Assembly (NCBI GenBank): GCA_037444305.1
Contig: JBBIMP010000071.1
Span: 1 to 14,118, forward strand
DNA: 14,118 nucleotides
Origin: JBBIMP01 sp037444305
Lineage (GTDB): Bacteria; Acidobacteriota; UBA6911
Direction: 5' to 3'
Under the pieces are notes generated by a model, which saw only the letters and a program-made list of their open reading frames with translations, was not told the origin of the DNA and searched no databases. Each line of letters starts with the position of its first letter. The first letter of the stretch is position 1. This document shows positions 6,217 to 12,499 of the stretch, piece after piece. The position numbers and the translations under genes are program-made.

Positions 6217-7905
6217 CTAGCGGTTGCCCGACATCCCGCCTTCACCACCTTCGGTCCGGATCTCGCATTCGTACAGACTGCCGCGCCGGAGGCGGCGGAC
6301 GCTGAAGCGGATCCCATGCGCCTCGAACGTCGAACCGAGCTGGATCGGCCCTTCAATCTGCGCTTCGAAGACGATCCAGTCGATCGGGGTTTTGCCGTCC
6401 GTGCTGTATAGGCCTATCTCCTCCCCATCGGCGGCGAGCTTGAAATTTGTGTGCAGCGGTCCCTGCCCGGGGTCGTTGTCCGCCCAGAACACGAGGTAGC
6501 CCTTGGGCGGAACCGTGACGCCCTGCGGCACCTTCCACTTCGTCGGATTGGCCAGGTTGTCGGTCAGGTACATGCCGCTCATATCCACGGCCGCGGCGCC
6601 GGGATTGTGGATCTCAATCCAATCCTCAAAAGCGCCCGGCTGGTCCGGATCCTCGATCGTACTTTTGTTGTTGGCCATGAACTCGCTGATGAGGAGTACG
6701 GCCCCATCCGCGGCCGGATTGATTCCGACAGCCGGGTTGGCGCCGCCAGCCGTCGTTTCGTAGGAAACGAGCCACTTGGAGTTGAGGTTTCCTATCCGAA
6801 TGAGCGACTTGCCGCTGCCGAGGCCGGGGTAGCTGACCGAGTCGATGAGTTTAGGCCCGCTGCCTCCGTTGAAGTAAAGGTAGAGGGTCCCGCCGCCGGG
6901 ATTGAGCCGGAAGCCGGCATGGTTGTCGCCCTCTGCCGTCTCCCCATCGAGCCACAAAATCAGCCACTCGCCGTCGGCCAGCTTTCTGGCCGGCAACGCC
7001 CATTTTGCCGGTTGGGCGGCATCGTCGGTGAGGAAGAAACCCGCCAGGTTCACCGAGCCCGCGCCGAGATTGTGCAGCTCGACCCACGGATCATAGTCGC
7101 CGGCATTGTCTGCGACGGTTGCCGCATTGAGCGCCATCAATTCGTTGAGCTGCACATCGGAGGGTTCGGCGTAGGAGTCGAGGCGCGGGCGCAGGTATTT
7201 GTAGCGTTCCCGCACGAACTGGAGCAGTCCGTACACCGTGCGCTGGATGCCGGTAACTGCATAGCTCTGTGGGTTCGGCCCAAGATAGGCAAGATTGGAT
7301 CCGAACACGCCGCCGCCCACCGCATCCGAGCGTTCCCCCTCGAACAGGTTGCCGTCTTCATCCTGGCCGAACCGGCTGCGGATGAAGTTCATGTCGATCA
7401 TTTCGACCGTTGAGTAAAGTCCAAAGCACTTGTCGTTGACATAAAGCCGGACGAACGTAGCCCGAATCGCCGGGATGTAGCGCCCGATGAAATCCAGGAA
7501 AAGCGCCTCTCGAAGCAGCGTCGGGTCCGAGAAGCCGTTGTTGAGACTCAGCTTGGTCATGCCGAAAAAACTGAAGGGCTTCTGGTCCGTTCCTTCCTGG
7601 AATTCGTTGAAGTCGAATTTGAAGCCCTTCTTCACGCCGTTTGCGCGAAACGATGAATTGCCCTTGAACCGAACTCCGCTGGGATCCAGAACCAGGTCGC
7701 CATAGACGAAACGGGCGGGAAAATACGGATCGGCGGAATTGCTTTGATGGGATTGGTACAGCACGTTGTACCAGTTGGGATTGTCGAAGTAGAGACGAAC
7801 CTCGTGAACCTTGCGCTCGCCAAAGAAGGCTGCGGCCTGATCGGAAGCAACAGCGGTGCCGGCGTACAGCGACATCCACAGCACAAGTGAAATGGTCGTC
7901 TTCAT
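6217..7905 (-). CDS. CotH-like secreted protein with two lamin-tail domains, kinase core incomplete
   Basis: 562 residues from ATG 7905 (GGAGAG 5 bases upstream), with a signal peptide at 1-20 (YAGTAVA/S). Residues 33-190 match the first half of CotH kinases: VRFKGNSSFR, GFKFDFNEF, KLSLNNGFSDPTLLREAL, GLYSTVEMIDMNFIRSRFG, DGNLFEGE. The next 30 residues jump to GIQRTVYGLLQFVRERYKYL, the motif that normally ends a CotH domain. The central part with the catalytic and metal-binding aspartates is missing without loss of frame. Two lamin-tail domains follow, about 252-372 (LNELMALN, WVELHNLG, GFFLTDD) and 403-515 (LISEFMANN, WIEIHNPG, MYLTDN). The tail after 515 is not LTD-like. It is last gene of the decayed DUF4956-OMF-CotH operon. 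Kinase activity is unlikely; a surface-binding role is possible. Confidence 0.75.
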   Translation of the reverse strand: MKTTISLVLWMSLYAGTAVASDQAAAFFGERKVHEVRLYFDNPNWYNVLYQSHQSNSADPYFPARFVYGDLVLDPSGVRFKGNSSFRANGVKKGFKFDFNEFQEGTDQKPFSFFGMTKLSLNNGFSDPTLLREALFLDFIGRYIPAIRATFVRLYVNDKCFGLYSTVEMIDMNFIRSRFGQDEDGNLFEGERSDAVGGGVFGSNLAYLGPNPQSYAVTGIQRTVYGLLQFVRERYKYLRPRLDSYAEPSDVQLNELMALNAATVADNAGDYDPWVELHNLGAGSVNLAGFFLTDDAAQPAKWALPARKLADGEWLILWLDGETAEGDNHAGFRLNPGGGTLYLYFNGGSGPKLIDSVSYPGLGSGKSLIRIGNLNSKWLVSYETTAGGANPAVGINPAADGAVLLISEFMANNKSTIEDPDQPGAFEDWIEIHNPGAAAVDMSGMYLTDNLANPTKWKVPQGVTVPPKGYLVFWADNDPGQGPLHTNFKLAADGEEIGLYSTDGKTPIDWIVFEAQIEGPIQLGSTFEAHGIRFSVRRLRRGSLYECEIRTEGGEGGMSGNR

Positions 7906-7941
7906 ACCCACTCTCCTTTTGGCAGAGACCGGTTCCCGGGA

Positions 7942-7967
7942 GACCGTCCGGGACTTTCCGGACGGTC
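7942..7967. repeat. Strong intergenic hairpin between the OMF and CotH genes
   Basis: Perfect 10-bp arms GACCGTCCGG / CCGGACGGTC enclose a 6-base loop in the 83-base gap upstream of the CotH start. There is no T tract on either strand, so an intrinsic terminator is unlikely. A role in mRNA processing or stability, or a small dispersed palindromic repeat, fits better. Confidence 0.6.
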
Positions 7968-7988
7968 GAGACAGACCCGCGACAATCC

Positions 7989-8764
7989 TCATTGCGTGAT
8001 GACCCTGCCCGTTGCCCGATCCAGCTCAATCTCCAGCCTGCGGCAATCCAATAGCTCGGAAAGGTAGCTCTGTTTTCGCTGCAGCCTCCGCGCTTCGGCC
8101 GTAAACAGGAGCAGCCGGTCTTCCTGTCCCAGGATCACGGCCTGCTCGGAAAGCTCAAGATTGCGATCGGCAAGCGTGTCCATCGTCAGCCGGAGGTGCT
8201 CGAGCGCTCCATAGCGGGCCCGCAATTGCTCCGCCAACTGCTCAACCTCCCGGAGGATCCTGTCCCTCAGGTTTTCCTGCTCCAGCCGGCGCCTCTCCAT
8301 CTCGGCGAAGGCTCCGCGAACGCTGTCGCGGTTTCACCGGAAGATGGGAAGATCGATGCCGAACCGGAAACCCCAGGAGTCTGATGCGGAACCAAGTTCG
8401 AACCTTCGACCCACCTGGAAAAAGGAGAACCAGGGGTAGCGTTCCTTTTTCTTCAGGTTGAGGGCCGCCTGCGCTTGGGCATAGCGCGCCGCCTCGACCG
8501 TCAATTCGGCACGGTTCGCTAGCGCCTTGTCGATCAGGCTGGGCACATCCAGCGGACGGGGGTGCAGGACGAGGGGCTCTTCTTCCGGCTGCATCTTCAT
8601 ATCGACGGTGTGAGCGAGATTCAGTGCGCCGGCCAGGCGACTCAGGCAGAGCCGCCGTCCAGAAACAGCAGCTCGGATATGCCGGCAGGGATTCCTTCCA
8701 CCCGGAGCAGGGTTTTCTTCCACAGCGCCAGCTCAGCTGCGGACAGGGAGCGGCGCTTGAAAAG
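7989..8764 (-). pseudogene. TolC-like outer-membrane efflux protein, truncated with frameshift and nonsense codon
   Basis: Three collinear pieces read as an outer-membrane factor. About 40 residues (AAELALWKKTLLRVEGIPAG) end at a stop at 8642. They resume one base shifted at LSRLAGALNL, PSLIDKALANRAELTVEAAR and FGIDLPIF, up to an in-frame TGA at 8334-8336. The same frame then continues as FAEMERRRLEQENLRDRIL, YGALEHLRLTMDTLADRNLE, ELLDCRRLEIELDRATGRV to the true stop at 7989. The helical repeats and the DLPIF hinge are family traits. Such proteins form the outer-membrane exit duct of secretion and efflux systems. About 260 of some 420-450 codons remain. The N-terminus was lost by fusion to the DUF4956 fragment. 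CGA to TGA is the simplest origin of the nonsense codon. Confidence 0.7.
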
Positions 8765-9054
8765 CTGATCTGGTCCGTTGGACAAGGTAAAGCGCAAAAG
8801 GCCGTCGAAGTGATTTCTCGAGCCAAAGGCGACGTGCTTCAGATAGAACGATACCAGGCAGAACACGACCGTCCCCGCAATGCCGACCACATAGGCTCCT
8901 ACACCCGCCGCGATTCCTGCGGCCAGGGCAGCGAATACGAAGACCATGTCGCGCGGATCGCGAAGGCTCGTTCTGAAGCGTACAATCGCCGGCGTGCCCA
9001 CAATTCCAATACCCCATACGAGATTGTTGCCGATGGCCAGCATGCTCATCCAAT
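8765..9054 (-). pseudogene. DUF4956 membrane protein, C-terminal fragment
   Basis: The frame reads MLAIGNNLVWGIGIVGTPAI, then VRFRTSLRDPRDMVFVFAAL, a transmembrane stretch AAGIAAGVGAYVVGIAGTVV, then RNHFDGLLRFTLSNG. The IGNxLxxxxGxVGxxxIxRFRTxxxDPRDxxFxF block is the hallmark of DUF4956. These membrane proteins occur beside VTC-type polyphosphate polymerase and CotH genes, which fits the CotH gene downstream here. The first transmembrane helices are gone: the frame begins at the 9054/9056 breakpoint, where a truncated nucleotidyltransferase starts on the other strand. At its 3' end it runs in frame into the OMF fragment. The biochemical role of DUF4956 is not known to me. Confidence 0.7.
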
Positions 9055-9055
9055 C

Positions 9056-9280
9056 CGACGCCTTGCCCTTTTCGGATCCTGGGCCAGAGGGGATGCGCGA
9101 GAGGATAGCGACGTCGATGTACTGGTGGATGTCGACCCCTCGATTGGGATGGGTTTCATCGAGCTGGCCGAAGAGCTGGAACAGGCACTTGGCCGGCATG
9201 TGGACCTTGTTTCACGCCGCGCCATCAAACCTGCCTATTGGAAACGCATCGAACCGGAACTCATAGATGCCCAAGCGTGA
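9056..9280 (+). pseudogene. MNT nucleotidyltransferase, N-terminally truncated
   Basis: The last 74 residues of a second minimal nucleotidyltransferase: RRLALFGSWARGDAREDSDV, then DVLVDVDPSIGMGFIELAEE, ending RRAIKPAYWKRIEPELIDAQ plus A. The catalytic GSx10DxD motif is intact, but the roughly 20-residue N-terminal helix and start codon are missing, replaced by DUF4956 sequence from the other strand. It overlaps the following hepT-like remnant by 14 bases, the usual antitoxin-toxin arrangement for MntA/HepT. No ribosome binding site with a suitable start remains. It is unrelated in detail to the MNT at 2096-2470, being of the GSWARGDAREDSDVD subfamily. Confidence 0.7.
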
Positions 9281-9427
9281 CCCTGGATTGCTTGTAGAAG
9301 ACATGCTGGCCGCACTCCGGAAGATCGATTCCTACACTGCCGGCATGGACCATTCCGCCTTTCTGCAAGACGAAAAACAGTTGATGCGGTAGTCCGGAAC
9401 CTCGAAGTGCTGGGTGAGATGAGATAG
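9267..9427 (+). pseudogene. HepT-like (DUF86) toxin, frameshifted and truncated
   Basis: From ATG 9267 the frame reads MPKRDPGLLVEDMLAALRKI, DSYTAGMDHSAFLQDEKQ, then stops at 9392. Moving one base at the A run near 9373 restores TVDAVVRNLEVLGE up to a second stop at 9427. This is the conserved opening of DUF86/HepT proteins (RD...LEDxLxAIxKIxxYTxGxDxxxFxxDxKTxDAVxRNLEVxGEA). One A lost from an original run of six explains the shift. After GE the family sequence ends, so the C-terminal half with the RX4HXY catalytic and AMP-acceptor motif is deleted. It is a dead partner of the truncated nucleotidyltransferase it overlaps. Confidence 0.7.
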
Positions 9428-9607
9428 CCTCGAATAGAGACCACTCCATTATGAATCAGGAGGCTGTTCTCCCTTAAGGCTGGAGCGGCACCCACTGAGT
9501 GTTTGGGCACAGTCTGGGCACAATATCAACAGTTACAGCCACTGCCTGAAGAGCAGGATTTTGAATTTTCCAGCAGGGGGAATCCGGTAGCTCATTGAAA
9601 ACATAGG

Positions 9608-9705
9608 TGGCGGAGGTGCATGGGAATCGAACCCACCGAGCCCACCTTCCGGTGAACCCCACTGGATTTGAAGTCCAGGCCAGCCACCAGGCCAGATTCA
9701 CCTCC
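9608..9705 (-). tRNA. selC: tRNA-Sec (UCA anticodon)
   Basis: On the minus strand the gene begins GGAGGTGA at 9705 and ends CACCTCC-G-CCA at 9608, with CCA encoded. The anticodon arm is CTGGA / CTTCAAA / TCCAG, so the anticodon is UCA and reads UGA. It is about 98 nt with a long variable arm and an extended acceptor/T domain, T arm GTGGG TTCGATT CCCAT, all diagnostic of selenocysteine tRNA. The segment GGACTTCAAATCCAG matches the E. coli selC anticodon arm. The eighth acceptor pair is an A/G mismatch. The gene implies that the host makes selenoproteins; none is recognisable in this window. Confidence 0.92.
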
Positions 9706-9718
9706 GCAGCCAGCCGTG

Positions 9719-9724
9719 ATTCTA
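9719..9724 (-). promoter_or_regulatory. Possible -10 element for selC
   Basis: TAGAAT on the minus strand ends 13 bases before the first base of selC, an appropriate distance for a tRNA transcript with a short leader. The -35 region at 16-18 bases further upstream (TTTTCG/TTTCGC) is a poor match, so the promoter is only suggested. Confidence 0.35.
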
Positions 9725-9781
9725 TCAGAAGCCGGCTTTGAGCGAAAATCCTAGCCCTTTGATTTGCGATTGCCCGCCGGC

Positions 9782-9810
9782 TTGACTGTGCTGACCGCGG
9801 CGTGTAGAGT
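9782..9810 (+). promoter_or_regulatory. Sigma70 promoter of tRNA-Ala
   Basis: TTGACT (9782-9787) and TAGAGT (9805-9810) are spaced by 17 bases and place the transcript start about 4 bases before the mature tRNA-Ala 5' end. Both hexamers differ from consensus at only one or two positions. The gap 9706-9781 between the two tRNA genes otherwise holds nothing recognisable. Confidence 0.75.
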
Positions 9811-9820
9811 TATCGCCCGT

Positions 9821-9896
9821 GGGGCTGTAGCTCAGCTGGGAGAGTGCCTGACTGGCAGTCAGGAGGTCACGGGTTCGATCCCCGTCAGCTCCACCA
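9821..9896 (+). tRNA. tRNA-Ala (GGC anticodon)
   Basis: A 76-nt cloverleaf: acceptor GGGGCTG / CAGCTCC (one G-U pair), D arm GTAGCTCAGCTGGGAGAG, anticodon arm CCTGA CTGGCAG TCAGG with anticodon GGC, T arm CGGG TTCGATC CCCG, discriminator A, encoded CCA. It is very close to the common bacterial tRNA-Ala(GGC). The 3' part from 9859 doubles as the end of the integrase gene on the opposite strand, showing that this tRNA is the integration target of the neighbouring element. Confidence 0.95.
9859..9896. other. Attachment site (tRNA-Ala 3' end) of the integrated element
   Basis: The integrase open frame reads through the 3' end of tRNA-Ala and uses TGA within its anticodon stem as its stop, giving the C-terminus VELTGIEPVTS. 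Tyrosine-integrase elements commonly insert at tRNA 3' ends and carry int at that edge. The att core therefore lies within the tRNA's 3' part. No second copy of this sequence occurs in the window, so the far att site is beyond the right edge and the core cannot be delimited. Confidence 0.65.
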
Positions 9897-11118
9897 ATCG
9901 AATCAATAGTTTACGGCCTGCCTGAAATTTCAATTTCCTCTCCGGCAGCCTCCATTTGCAGATTGCTTGCATTTTTCTGTCGAGCACGGCCGTCGTGACG
10001 CGGCGCATGCCCGGCACCCAGTGCGAATAAACCCTCAACGTGATCGACGGGTTCGCGTGTCCCAGCTGATTTGAGACATAGGCCAGGTCGGCGCCCGACG
10101 CCAGCATGTGGGAGGCCCAGGAGTGCCTCAGATCGTGCGGAGTCCGCCTCCGGACCTGAGCCTGATCCTGGACCTTGTGCCAAACCCGCCGAAGGAAATT
10201 CGAACAGGAGATCGGCTTCCCGCGTTCGCCGGGAAACACCCACCCTTCCGCGTCGAAAGCCTTCCCGTCGGCCAGAGCCTGCTTCTTCTTTTCCGTCCGC
10301 AGCCGCCGCAATTCACCTGAGAGCTCGGGGCTCATGTCGATCTTCCGCTGCCCTGCCTCGGTCTTGGTCGTCTCCACCTGGCGGTGGTGCGGGATGTTCC
10401 GGCGGACGACGATGTAGTTGTTCGTGAAATCGATGTCGTGCCATTGAAGCGCGGTCGCCTCGCCGATCCTCATGCCGGTCCGCGCCATGCAGAGGATGAA
10501 CCCATAGTGCTCCGGGAACCTCTCCCTGCACTTGTCCGCTATCAGGTGAAGCTCCTCGATCGTAAACGGGTCGATCTTCTCCTTGACCTTCCTGGCCGAC
10601 CGGTAGAACTTGCCCAGCTTCATTACCGGGTTCACCGCGAGGATCCCTTCGTTCACGGCTTCCTGCAGCATCACACGCAGGACCGCGACGTCCAGCCGCA
10701 CCGTGTCCTTCGCGAATTTTGCGGCCTGCACGATGACCCACGCCTTCAGCCGCAGATAATCGAGCGCAGCGAGCCTTTCCTTCCCGAAGGACGGTACGAT
10801 GTGCTTCGTGAGGTGGTAGGCGTAGCACTCCTTCGTCGATCTTTTCAGATCCGTTCTCTCGAGTTCCGCGAGCCACTTGACGTGGTACTCGTCCACGGTC
10901 GGAATTGCCGGAACGGGTGCCGGCCTGACCGGCGGCTCCTCTGTGTTCTCGAACATCCTCAGGGCATCGAAACCGTAGAGTTCGAGCGCGGTAGTCAGCT
11001 TGCGGCCGACCTCGACCGCGCGCTCCTTCGATCCTATTTGCTTGGTCTTTCGGAAATGTTTGTAGACTACCCGGATGTACCAGCTGCCCGGGTACATTTC
11101 AACGACCTTGACGCTCAT
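9859..11118 (-). CDS. int: Tyrosine recombinase (phage-type integrase)
   Basis: 419 residues in the usual three parts: an N-terminal arm-binding region (1-60), a SAM-like core-binding domain (about 75-175) and a catalytic domain (about 185-380). The catalytic set is complete: R217 (TGMRIGEA), K252 (TKTEAGQRK), H328 and R331 (TPHDLRHSWASHML), H354 (LGHANPSIT) and nucleophile Y364 (LRVYSHW). It should catalyse integration and, with the excisionase, excision. The ATG overlaps the stop of the upstream excisionase-like gene by ATGA. The last 11 codons and the stop are supplied by tRNA-Ala sequence, so the C-terminus would change on excision. It appears fully intact, in contrast to several neighbours. 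Confidence 0.93.
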   Translation of the reverse strand: MSVKVVEMYPGSWYIRVVYKHFRKTKQIGSKERAVEVGRKLTTALELYGFDALRMFENTEEPPVRPAPVPAIPTVDEYHVKWLAELERTDLKRSTKECYAYHLTKHIVPSFGKERLAALDYLRLKAWVIVQAAKFAKDTVRLDVAVLRVMLQEAVNEGILAVNPVMKLGKFYRSARKVKEKIDPFTIEELHLIADKCRERFPEHYGFILCMARTGMRIGEATALQWHDIDFTNNYIVVRRNIPHHRQVETTKTEAGQRKIDMSPELSGELRRLRTEKKKQALADGKAFDAEGWVFPGERGKPISCSNFLRRVWHKVQDQAQVRRRTPHDLRHSWASHMLASGADLAYVSNQLGHANPSITLRVYSHWVPGMRRVTTAVLDRKMQAICKWRLPERKLKFQAGRKLLIRLVELTGIEPVTS

Positions 11119-11342
11119 GCCGCACCGCTCCTTTTCCTGGCAAGGTCGCGCAGGATCTCGACCACGGGGTCGTCCTGCCTGATCTCAACGCGCAGCTTCC
11201 GCACCCACGACTGGAAATCGTTCCAGTCGATCCAGATTTTTCCCCGCGCCGAAGCGCGGTAATGAGGGATCTCGGACAGGTGCTTCCGGATGAACCTTGT
11301 GGACATGCTCGCCCGCGTCGCCACATCGTTGAGGCTCAGCAA
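11115..11342 (-). CDS. Excisionase/AlpA-like small DNA-binding protein
   Basis: A 75-residue protein with a winged-helix/MerR-like fold pattern: LSLNDVATRASMSTRFIRKH (helix-turn-helix), then PHYRASARGKIWIDWNDFQS (wing and recognition strand), as in the HTH_17/excisionase family. Such proteins bend att DNA and bias the integrase toward excision. They may also act as regulators. The stop overlaps the integrase start (ATGA), giving coupled expression. The likely start is TTG 11342, 16 bases after the stop of a 22-codon ORF. No strong Shine-Dalgarno precedes it, so expression probably depends on translation from upstream. Confidence 0.7.
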   Translation of the reverse strand: MLSLNDVATRASMSTRFIRKHLSEIPHYRASARGKIWIDWNDFQSWVRKLRVEIRQDDPVVEILRDLARKRSGAA

Positions 11343-11358
11343 ACCCTGTATTGCCGCC

Positions 11359-11427
11359 TCAGCGCAGCCGCAGGATGCCGCCGGCCTTGCGCATCTCCAC
11401 GATCTCTTCGTCCTTCATCCGTTTCAT
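11359..11427 (-). CDS. Small ORF (22 residues) in the prophage early operon
   Basis: An ATG at 11427 overlaps the stop of the endonuclease gene by one base (TGATG) and opens a 22-codon frame, MKRMKDEEIVEMRKAGGILR plus LR, ending 16 bases before the excisionase start. AGGAG lies 14 bases upstream, inside the endonuclease gene. It is highly charged and could form one helix. I do not recognise it. Its position in a string of overlapping genes makes translation plausible, but it could be just a coupling leader for the excisionase gene. Confidence 0.35.
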   Translation of the reverse strand: MKRMKDEEIVEMRKAGGILRLR

Positions 11428-11747
11428 CAGCTGCCCGCACTCCTGATCAGGCATTCGATCGCCTGCACCGCCGCGCCGGACTTGACCGCGCGCGGGGTGA
11501 AGTGAAGCACGCGCCAGCCGGCCATCACCGCCGCGTTCCCCTTTTCCGCGTCGCGCTCGAAGCCGCCGCCTCTGACGTGGCGGCCCCGGCTGTATATCCC
11601 GCCGTCTACCTCCGCCGCGACCTTGCAGCGCGGCCAGGCGAAGTCGAACCGCCAGCGGCGCCGCGGGTGGAAGCGGTACTCCCGCTTTGGCGCCGGCAGG
11701 CCCGCCAGCCTGATGTGCCGTTCGAGAAGGTCCTCAAGCGCGCTCAT
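11427..11747 (-). CDS. DUF559/Vsr-like phage endonuclease
   Basis: 106 residues with a compact PD-(D/E)xK-like core: E6 in the first helix, YRFHPRRRWRFDFAWP (D35), KVAAEVDGGIY (E46, D48), then GRHVRGGGFERDAEKGNAAV and GWRVLHFTP. This pattern is common in small phage and prophage proteins related to Vsr/DUF559 endonucleases, where the strand ending EVDG carries metal-binding acids and the GWRVLRFT strand closes the sheet. It is probably a nicking or repair endonuclease in phage DNA replication or recombination. The start has GAGGGAG 5 bases upstream. It lies 17 bases after the replication-gene chimera and overlaps the following small ORF, so it belongs to the same operon. Confidence 0.7.
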   Translation of the reverse strand: MSALEDLLERHIRLAGLPAPKREYRFHPRRRWRFDFAWPRCKVAAEVDGGIYSRGRHVRGGGFERDAEKGNAAVMAGWRVLHFTPRAVKSGAAVQAIECLIRSAGS

Positions 11748-11764
11748 CCCGGCTCCCTCGCGAA

Positions 11765-12376
11765 TCAGAACGGGATCTCATCACCATCCGTATCGCCTCC
11801 TTCGGAGGCACCGCCGAAGAAGCGGGCGGCGCTCTGCGACAGGTTTGGGTCCGACCGCTTTCCGATCCAGACGACCTTCACGCTGTGCCTGCCGTTGTAC
11901 TCCTCCTCCTTCGTCCCGAAGGAAACCTCGCGGCCCTCGATGTCGAGGCCGAGCTGGTACTCGATGTAGCCCGGGTCCTTGAGGAGCTCCGGGTCGACCC
12001 CGAGCACCTCGAAGTATCTGCGCGCGCGCTCGCGGTTCTTCTGCGTCAGCCAGATCACGAACGACGTGGACCCGTCCGCGCACTCGAGCATGACCTGGTA
12101 GTCGATGCTCTCCACGGCCTCCAGCGTCTCCATCAGGCTGCGCGTGATCAGCCGGTCGAAGTCGAACGCCTTAGGGTGGACGGTCCGTTCCGGGATGTCG
12201 ATCGAGTAGAATTCCGACCCGCGCTCGGTGTCCACGAACGCGACGCGCTTCCCTTCCCGCGCCGCGAGCCCTTCGGCCCAGAGCAACGAAGTGAGTGTCT
12301 TGCCGCTCCCGGTCTTGCCGTACAGCGCGACCTTGAAAAACGCCTGCTCGCTTTTCGCTTTCACGAACTTCCCCAT
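11765..12376 (-). CDS. Chimera: phage AAA ATPase N-terminus fused to DUF669/SSB-like C-terminus
   Basis: 203 residues from ATG 12376 (GGAGG 6 bases upstream). Residues 13-90 match the start of phage AAA_24/Sak4-type ATPases: Walker A G20-KTGSGK-T27, then VAFVDTERGSEFYS and HPKAFDFDRLITRSLMETLE. Where the ATPase should continue to Walker B, the protein changes at about 90-95 to YQVMLECADG, FVIWLTQKNRERARRYFEVL, ELLKDPGYIEYQLGLDIEGR, SVKVVWIG. That resembles DUF669-type phage replication proteins, and it ends in an acidic tip DGDEIPF like that of single-stranded DNA-binding proteins. The two families are usually adjacent separate genes, so a frame-preserving deletion probably made this fusion. 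ATP hydrolysis is unlikely without Walker B. The C-terminal tip may still recruit partners. Confidence 0.7.
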   Translation of the reverse strand: MGKFVKAKSEQAFFKVALYGKTGSGKTLTSLLWAEGLAAREGKRVAFVDTERGSEFYSIDIPERTVHPKAFDFDRLITRSLMETLEAVESIDYQVMLECADGSTSFVIWLTQKNRERARRYFEVLGVDPELLKDPGYIEYQLGLDIEGREVSFGTKEEEYNGRHSVKVVWIGKRSDPNLSQSAARFFGGASEGGDTDGDEIPF

Positions 12377-12499
12377 GGCTGCCTCCAGACTGTATTTTTT
12401 GAGATTGATGACTTGAGTCGCCTCGAATCAGTTTAATAATGATTGCAGATGGCGTCGGCAGGCCGCATGGTCGCGACCTCCCGGCCAGGTTGTTGATGT

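Noticed and set aside
8334..8336. TGA in the TolC-like gene as a selenocysteine codon because selC is nearby
   Set aside because: The position is not a redox Cys site in this family, the gene carries another frameshift, and CGA to TGA is a common transition.
12377..12499. An 11-codon ORF (ATG near 12464, minus strand, GGGAGG upstream, reading MRPADAICNHY) before the ATPase chimera
   Set aside because: The Shine-Dalgarno spacing is good, but the peptide is tiny, has no context-specific feature and ends well before the next gene. It may be a relic of a deleted gene or chance.
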